From: Mesorhizobium_K marinum
Lineage (GTDB): Bacteria > Pseudomonadota > Alphaproteobacteria > Rhizobiales > Rhizobiaceae
Length of the DNA: 64,000 nt
Reading direction: 5' to 3' (one strand)
NCBI RefSeq assembly: GCF_040813715.1
Contig: NZ_JBFOCH010000020.1
The notes beneath the pieces are model-generated. The model saw only the letters and a list, made by a program, of their open reading frames with translations, did no database searches and was not told where the DNA came from. Below are positions 59,368 to 64,000 of the stretch, piece by piece (within the stretch, counting starts at the first letter, position 1; each line of letters opens with the position of its first letter). The position numbers and the translations under genes are program-made.

Positions 59368-59479
59368 CTACGCGGTCGCTCGCGCCGCACGACGATGTTG
59401 GTGCGCAGGTCCTTGCCTGCCGAACCTGGACGTTGTGATGGCAAGCAAGATTGCACCGGCGCCGACTGCCAGCACCCAC
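59368..59479 (-). pseudogene. Alternative msrQ C-terminus (contig-end fragment)
   Basis: Reading minus, the frame continues the msrQ residues WVLAVGAG and then diverges to AILLAITTSRFGRQGPAHQH before a TAG at 59370-59368. The msrQ on the next contig ends instead with MAVVAGVRRSGGRREPSRG. This is the 3' end of the other strain's msrQ, cut by the scaffold join; it is not an extra gene. Confidence 0.7.
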
Positions 59480-59540
59480 NCGACCAGATGAGGCGGATCG
59501 CGGAAGCGCTGAAGACCGACTAGCCGTCAGCCTACCGGCA

Positions 59541-60576
59541 TCATTGTGCCGGCACCCTCGACGCCCGTGCACCGCGCGACGGTTCGCGACGCCCCCCCGA
59601 ACGTCGCACCCCGGCGACGACCGCCATGCCGGCGCCGACTGCCAGCACCCACCAGGCCGGGCGGATGGAATAGGAAAACTGCAGGTTGGCGGCGAGTACA
59701 CGGCCCGGCGGAACGCCGGTAGCGAGGGCGTACCAGGCATATTCCACCGCAACTGTGCAAAGCGCGGCGAGCACGGCNCCAGGCCGGTCGGATGGAATAG
59801 GAAAACTGCAGGTTGGCGGCGAGTACACGGCCCGGCGGAACGCCGGTAGCGAGGGCGTACCAGGCATATTCCACCGCAACTGTGCAAAGCGCGGCGAGCA
59901 CGGCAATCGCAGCAAGCACGAGCGGCGAGTTGATCGCGAAGCCGCGCCAGTGCGCCAGCCTGTAGAGCATCATGAGCAGGAACAGCCCCGCCATCAGCGT
60001 GGGCTGGTAGACGTCGGCTTTCGACTGGATGAAGAAGTGCAGCGCCGCCAGCAGGCCGATCGCGTAGACGACCTTGTGCAGCCGTACCCAGTTGCGGCCA
60101 AGACGCTTGATCGCCGCGTCGGTGGAGGTCGATCCGAGCGCGATCAGCGCCACCAGTGCAACAAAGCCAATGGTCAGGTAGAAGCGCAGGGCGATCTCCG
60201 ATGCGATGCGCGCGACATCCAGCTTAAGGTCGACCGCATACAGCGCGAAATGCGCCAGCGCATAGGCGAGCGCCGTCACTCCCAGCATGCGGCGCACGAG
60301 GATCAGCTTCGGCCAGTCGGCGATGCGCCGAAGCGGCGTCACGGCCAGCGACAGCCACAGGAAGCGGATCGCCCATTCGCCGGTCTCGTGGATCGCCTCG
60401 GTGATCGGCCGCGGTCCGAGCGGGCCGACCGGAGCGGACGCAGCCAGCGTCCCGCTGAAGGCCGACCACGCCAGCATCAGCGCGGGCAGGCAGGCCGCGG
60501 CCAGCACTGCGGCCTTGAGCGGCGAGAATTTTCCCGAGCGGTCGGTCCAGGGCGACATGAGGCGTTTCCGGTGCAT
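59541..60576 (-). CDS. msrQ: Heme-binding membrane subunit of methionine sulfoxide reductase, MsrQ
   Basis: About 302 aa after removing the 127-bp duplication at the join 59778. Ferric-reductase-like integral membrane protein with about six helices. Candidate heme His residues lie in LAYALAHFALYAVDL, WVRLHKVVYAIGLLAALHFF. Passes quinol electrons to periplasmic MsrP to repair oxidised proteins. MsrP is not adjacent here. ATG at 60576 or 60558. Confidence 0.88.
59652..59904. other. Scaffold join, N at 59778
   Basis: Bases 59652-59777 recur at 59779-59904 with one or more substitutions (ggccgggcgg against ggccggtcgg). Inside msrQ; frame shifted by 127 bp. Confidence 0.9.
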
Positions 60577-60661
60577 GTTGGCAAAGTACGGTCAGATGGC
60601 CGGACTTGTTACAGCAGAGACATCACATCAATTTGAGGCGAGCCTGCGGAACCGGGCGAGC

Positions 60662-61312
60662 CTACCACATGGACGCCTTGGCGCGCTCCGGCCATTCGCG
60701 ATCGTAGGCCTCACCGTCGATCGACTTCCTGCTGGTGATTTCCAGGATGCGACCGGGCGTCGGCAAGGTCGACGGATCGACGTGCTTGTCCTGATTCCAC
60801 AGGTCGGAACGGCGGATCGCCCGCGCGCACTGGAAATAGACGGCCTCGACCGAGATCACGGTCACCGATCGCGCCGGCTTCCCCTCCACCGTGAATGAGG
60901 CGCAGAGATCGCGGTCGACGCTGATGAACGCGCGTCCGTTCACCCGCAGCGTCGTGCCGGATCCCGGGACCAGAAAGAGCAGCGCCACGCGTGGGTCGCG
61001 AACGATGTTCTTCAGGGAATCGGCGCGATTGTTCCCGCGCCGGTCGGGCATCAGCAGCGTGCGCGGGTCGTGCAGGCGCACGAAGCCCGGCAGGTCGCCG
61101 CGCGGCGAGCAGTCGAGGCCCTCGGGGCCGCTGGTGGCAAGCGCGACAAAGGGAGCTGCCTCGATGAAGGCCGCATATTCGGGGATGACATGGTCGAGCT
61201 CCTTCACCAGCGAGGTCTCGCCAGGCAGGCCGTACAGCGCCTCGAGTTCTTCGACTGTCTGGATGGCAGCCCCGCTCAGCCTCTCGATTTCAGTCATGTC
61301 CGCGTCTCGCAT
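60662..61312 (-). CDS. PPOX-type FMN flavoprotein (MSMEG_1061 type)
   Basis: 216 aa. Pyridoxamine-phosphate-oxidase-like split barrel: PFVALATSGPEGLDCSPRGD, LLMPDRRGNNRADSLKNIVR, VALLFLVPGSGTTLRVNGRA and VYFQCARAIRRSDLW. Family members bind FMN or F420 and reduce small molecules; the substrate here is unknown. I chose ATG 61312 because GAGG lies 8 bases upstream; ATG 61297 is an alternative. Between msrQ and the DUF971 gene on the same strand. Confidence 0.82.
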   Translation of the reverse strand: MRDADMTEIERLSGAAIQTVEELEALYGLPGETSLVKELDHVIPEYAAFIEAAPFVALATSGPEGLDCSPRGDLPGFVRLHDPRTLLMPDRRGNNRADSLKNIVRDPRVALLFLVPGSGTTLRVNGRAFISVDRDLCASFTVEGKPARSVTVISVEAVYFQCARAIRRSDLWNQDKHVDPSTLPTPGRILEITSRKSIDGEAYDREWPERAKASMW

Positions 61313-61361
61313 TGATCTTGCCTCGCACCCTGCCCTGCCAGCATGACGGCGACTTGACGGG

Positions 61362-61712
61362 TCAGTCCCGCGACAGCGCCTTGCTTTCGAGCGAAGCGAG
61401 ATAGTCGCTCCAGACCTGTTCCTTGTCGTGCCCGAGCCGGTGCAGGTACGACCAGGTGAAGATGCCGGTATCGTGGAGATCGTCGAAGACGATGCGCACG
61501 GCATAGTTGCCCACGGGCTCCATTCGCGCAATCGAGACATTGCGCTTGCCGGGCACGGTGACGCGCTGGTCCGGCGCGTGACCCTGCACCTCGGCGGACG
61601 GCGACGTCACCCGCAGCAGTTCGGCTGGCAGCTCGAACGGTTCGTGGTCGTGGTAGACGACCGTCAGCGTCCTGCGGTCCTTCGACACTCGAAGCTCTTT
61701 GGGCGCGCTCAT
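61362..61712 (-). CDS. DUF971 protein (gamma-butyrobetaine hydroxylase N-terminal-like)
   Basis: 116 aa single domain: LRVSKDRRTLTVVYHDHEPF, ELPAELLRVTSPSAEVQGHA, YAVRIVFDDLHDTGIFTWSY. Free-standing DUF971 proteins are common in proteobacteria and often tied to Fe-S or molybdenum cofactor genes; here moaA is divergent and adjacent. Function unproven. ATG at 61712 with GAGG upstream. Confidence 0.82.
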   Translation of the reverse strand: MSAPKELRVSKDRRTLTVVYHDHEPFELPAELLRVTSPSAEVQGHAPDQRVTVPGKRNVSIARMEPVGNYAVRIVFDDLHDTGIFTWSYLHRLGHDKEQVWSDYLASLESKALSRD

Positions 61713-61878
61713 CCGGATAATCCTCGATTGCAGCCGGTTCTGTACCCCTGTTCCCGGACCGGGGAAAGCCCGCCGGACGGCAGGAAGGCGACAGGCAAAC
61801 CTTGACCGGATAGCCAGAGCGCATCACATGGCTGTATATAACGCTTGCAAAGCCGCAGAACGGAGTTGGATTGCGGAC

Positions 61879-62874
61879 ATGGACATGATCGACCCCTTCG
61901 GCCGCACGGTCAGCTATCTGCGCGTTTCGGTCACCGACCGCTGCGATTTCCGCTGCACTTACTGCATGGCCGAGGACATGACGTTCCTGCCGAAGCGGGA
62001 TTTGCTGTCGCTCGAGGAATTGGACCGCGTCTGCACCGTGTTTGTCGAAAAGGGCGTGAAGAAGCTCCGCCTCACCGGCGGCGAGCCGCTCGTGCGCAAG
62101 AACGTCATGCATCTCGTGCGCCGGTTGTCGCGGCACCTCAAAAGCGGTGCGCTGGAGGAACTGACGCTCACCACCAACGGATCGCAGTTGCAGCGCTTTG
62201 CGGGTGAACTGGCCGACGCGGGCGTCAAGCGCATCAACGTCTCCCTCGACACGCTCGACGCCGAAAAGTTCCATGCGGTGACGCGATGGGGCAATCTCGA
62301 CAAGGTGCTCCAGGGCATCGACGCCGCGCAGGCGGCGGGCCTCAAGATCAAGATCAACGCGGTGGCGCTGAAGGGTTTCAACGACGGCGAAATTCCCGGC
62401 ATGCTGCGTTGGGCGCACGCTCGCGGCATGGACCTGACCCTGATCGAGACCATGCCGATGGGCGAGATCGACGAGGACCGCACCGACCAGTACCTCCCAC
62501 TGTCCCTGCTGCGGGCCGATCTGGAGCGCGAGTTCACCCTGAGCGACATCCCGTTCCGGACCGGCGGGCCGGCTCGCTATGTTGACGTGAAGGAAACGGG
62601 CGGCAGGCTCGGCTTCATCACGCCGATGACCCATAATTTCTGCGAAAGCTGCAACCGGGTCCGGCTGACGTGCACCGGCACGCTCTACATGTGCCTCGGC
62701 CAGGAGGACGCCGCGGACCTTCGCGCGCCGCTGCGCGCATCGGAAGCAAACGACGCCCTTTCGGCCGCGATCGACGAGGCGATCGGCCGCAAGCCCAAGG
62801 GCCACGATTTCGTCATCGACCGCCGCACCAGCCGGCCCGCGGTGTCTCGCCACATGAGCGTCACCGGCGGCTAG
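61879..62874 (+). CDS. moaA: GTP 3',8-cyclase MoaA
   Basis: 331 aa radical-SAM enzyme for the first step of molybdenum cofactor synthesis. N-terminal cluster CDFRCTYC, RLTGGEPLVRKN, and the second Fe-S site CESCNRVRLTCTGTLYMC. The C-terminal GG, needed for activity in the family, is present (SVTGG). Start taken at 61879, just before DPFGRTVSYLRVS; an upstream ATG at 61828 would add 17 residues. Confidence 0.96.
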   Translation: MDMIDPFGRTVSYLRVSVTDRCDFRCTYCMAEDMTFLPKRDLLSLEELDRVCTVFVEKGVKKLRLTGGEPLVRKNVMHLVRRLSRHLKSGALEELTLTTNGSQLQRFAGELADAGVKRINVSLDTLDAEKFHAVTRWGNLDKVLQGIDAAQAAGLKIKINAVALKGFNDGEIPGMLRWAHARGMDLTLIETMPMGEIDEDRTDQYLPLSLLRADLEREFTLSDIPFRTGGPARYVDVKETGGRLGFITPMTHNFCESCNRVRLTCTGTLYMCLGQEDAADLRAPLRASEANDALSAAIDEAIGRKPKGHDFVIDRRTSRPAVSRHMSVTGG

Positions 62875-62969
62875 ACCTGGCCCAAAGCTTTCCGTTTGCG
62901 CTTTGGCACTTCGCTGATACACCCGGGCGGTCGCAACGTCGGATTGCAGCCTTGCCCCTTTCGCCCAAC

Positions 62970-63872
62970 ATGCGCGCCGCGCTCTTCATGACCGTGTCCA
63001 TGGCGGGTTTCACCGTCAACGACGCGATCACGAAATACGTCTCGGACGCAATGAACATGGGCCAGGTGATGCTGATCCGCGGCGCCTTCGCGACGCTGCT
63101 GATCGCGCTGCTCGCCTGGCGTCACGGCGCGCTGGCCGACATGCGGCAAGCCCTGCAGCCGCTCGTTCTCCTGCGCGTCGCCTGCGAGGCGATGGCGACC
63201 ATCACCTTTTTGGTCGCTCTTGCTCACCTTCCCATCGCCAATGTCTCGGCGGTGCTGCAGGCGCTGCCGCTCGCCGTGACAATGGGCGCGGCGCTGTTTT
63301 ACGGCGAAACCGTCGGGTGGCGGCGCTGGCTGTCGATCGCCGTCGGATTCGTCGGCGTCGCCATCATCGTCCGGCCAGGCCTCGAGGGATTCAGCGTCTA
63401 TTCGCTTTCGGTGCTGGTCTGCGTCGGCTTCTGCACGGTGCGCGATCTCGCCACCAAGCGCATACCGGAAAACATCCCGACCTTGCTGGTCTCCACGATG
63501 ACGGCGGCTGCCGTGACCCTGTGCGGCGTCGTTCTGGTGCAGCCGATGGGCGGCTGGTCGCCTCCGGCCGCGCATGACCTGGTGATGATCGCGCTGGCGG
63601 CGGGACTGCTTCTCGTCGGATACCAGTTCATCATTCGTGCGATGCGATCCGGCGACGTCTCCTTCGTCGCGCCGTTCCGCTATTCCAGCCTGGTCTTCGC
63701 AATCCTGCTCGGCTTCCTGGTGTTCGGCGACGTGCCCGACCTGCCGATGACGGTCGGCTCGCTTATCGTCGTCTCATCCGGCCTCTACATGCTCTACCGC
63801 GAACGCGTCGTCGGCCGCTCGAAGGCCGCTTCGGAGAGCGTCGGGCCGGGAATGACGCCGGACGGCCTATGA
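62970..63872 (+). CDS. DMT/EamA family transporter
   Basis: 300 aa with about ten hydrophobic helices in two EamA repeats (ALFMTVSMAGFTVNDAITKY, LARNA-like LVALAHLPIANVSAVLQALP, PFRYSSLVFAILLGFLVFGD). Export or uptake of a small metabolite; substrate unknown. A TTG at 62952 is an alternative start. Its stop overlaps the next ATG (ATGA). Confidence 0.85.
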   Translation: MRAALFMTVSMAGFTVNDAITKYVSDAMNMGQVMLIRGAFATLLIALLAWRHGALADMRQALQPLVLLRVACEAMATITFLVALAHLPIANVSAVLQALPLAVTMGAALFYGETVGWRRWLSIAVGFVGVAIIVRPGLEGFSVYSLSVLVCVGFCTVRDLATKRIPENIPTLLVSTMTAAAVTLCGVVLVQPMGGWSPPAAHDLVMIALAAGLLLVGYQFIIRAMRSGDVSFVAPFRYSSLVFAILLGFLVFGDVPDLPMTVGSLIVVSSGLYMLYRERVVGRSKAASESVGPGMTPDGL

Positions 63873-64000
63873 CCACCACGGTCCGACCGGCGGCTCCGCA
63901 CCTGCTGACGCTCGTCATGGCGGCCGCGATCGGCCCGCTCGCGATGAACGTGTTCCTGCCGTCGCTGCCCGGCATGGCGCGCCATTTCGAGAGCGACTAT
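63869..64000 (+). CDS. Bcr/CflA-type MFS efflux transporter, N-terminal fragment
   Basis: First 44 residues only; the gene runs off the window. MTTTVRPAAPHLLTLVMAAA then IGPLAMNVFLPSLPGMARHF is the first helix and loop of Bcr/CflA multidrug efflux proteins. Translationally coupled to the preceding EamA gene by an ATGA overlap. Confidence 0.75.
   Translation, partial: MTTTVRPAAPHLLTLVMAAAIGPLAMNVFLPSLPGMARHFESDY

Larger units (their letters stand above)
58513..59652. other. Scaffold join, N at 59480, between two haplotypes
   Basis: The contig on the right begins with the end of marR again (59481-59523 repeats 58513-58555) and runs directly into msrQ. The left contig ends inside msrQ (59456-59479 matches 59629-59652). 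So both contigs span marR to msrQ, one with an intervening islet of about 0.8 kb and one without. Confidence 0.85.

Overview
The window looks like a draft or metagenome-assembled scaffold from an alphaproteobacterium of the order Hyphomicrobiales (Rhizobiales), probably Phyllobacteriaceae, near Mesorhizobium or Aminobacter. The evidence is the high G+C, a BA14K-family protein, the rhizobial glycerol ABC operon glpSTPQUV, a SUF operon of rhizobial layout, an HWE-type histidine kinase, DUF3008, and a recA promoter carrying the Rhizobium-type TTG-N11-CAA motif. No rRNA, tRNA, CRISPR array, insertion sequence or prophage was seen.

The scaffold is stitched at 23 places by runs of 1, 3 or 5 N. At nearly every one the sequence before the N is repeated after it (about 20 to 300 bp), so overlapping contig ends were concatenated instead of merged. 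Several repeats differ by scattered substitutions, which suggests a mixture of strains. Coordinates of glpK, psuK, sufD, sufB, urtC, urtB, ku, the 56767-58055 hydrolase and msrQ are therefore inflated or frame-broken by the assembly. Removing the duplicated stretch restores open frames of normal family length. Two places expose strain-variable genes: a DUF4375/DMP19-like gene between sufA and sufT, and a two-gene A+T-richer islet between marR and msrQ.

Layout. 1-1.3 kb: BA14K protein. 1.3-11.7 kb (minus): complete glycerol regulon glpR, glpD, glpS, glpT, glpP, glpQ, glpU, glpV, glpK, giving sensing, high-affinity uptake, phosphorylation and oxidation of glycerol. 11.8-13.7 kb (minus): DUF3008, murI, trmJ-like. 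13.9-17.3 kb (plus): Tat-exported PhoX phosphatase and icd. 17.4-21.5 kb (minus): alaS and recA. 21.7-24 kb (plus): psuK-psuG pseudouridine salvage. 24.1-25 kb: TfoX-N and GFA proteins. 25-33.6 kb (minus): Fe-S assembly operon (NifS-like desulfurase, sufB, sufC, sufD, sufS, sufT, sufA). 33.8-37.7 kb: alpha/beta hydrolase, histone H1-like protein, anmK, tyrS. 37.7-41 kb (minus): giant AsmA/YhdP-like protein. 41.2-43.5 kb (plus): peroxiredoxin, M23 peptidase, lipoprotein. 43.6-45.3 kb (minus): folP-folB-folK folate genes. 45.4-47.1 kb (plus): DUF922 protease-like and HD-domain proteins. 47.1-53.5 kb (minus): urea transporter urtABCDE behind a consensus sigma-54 promoter. 53.7-58.6 kb: small secreted protein, ku, HWE kinase, hydrolase and a divergent marR with twin operators. 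58.6-64 kb: strain islet, msrQ, PPOX flavoprotein, DUF971, moaA, an EamA transporter and the start of a Bcr/CflA-type efflux gene.

The most interesting observations are the strain-variable inserts, an apparently asymmetric GlpS/GlpT ATPase pair, the helically phased CGAA repeats over the glpD promoter, the RpoN promoter of urt, and the twin palindromes between the hydrolase and marR.
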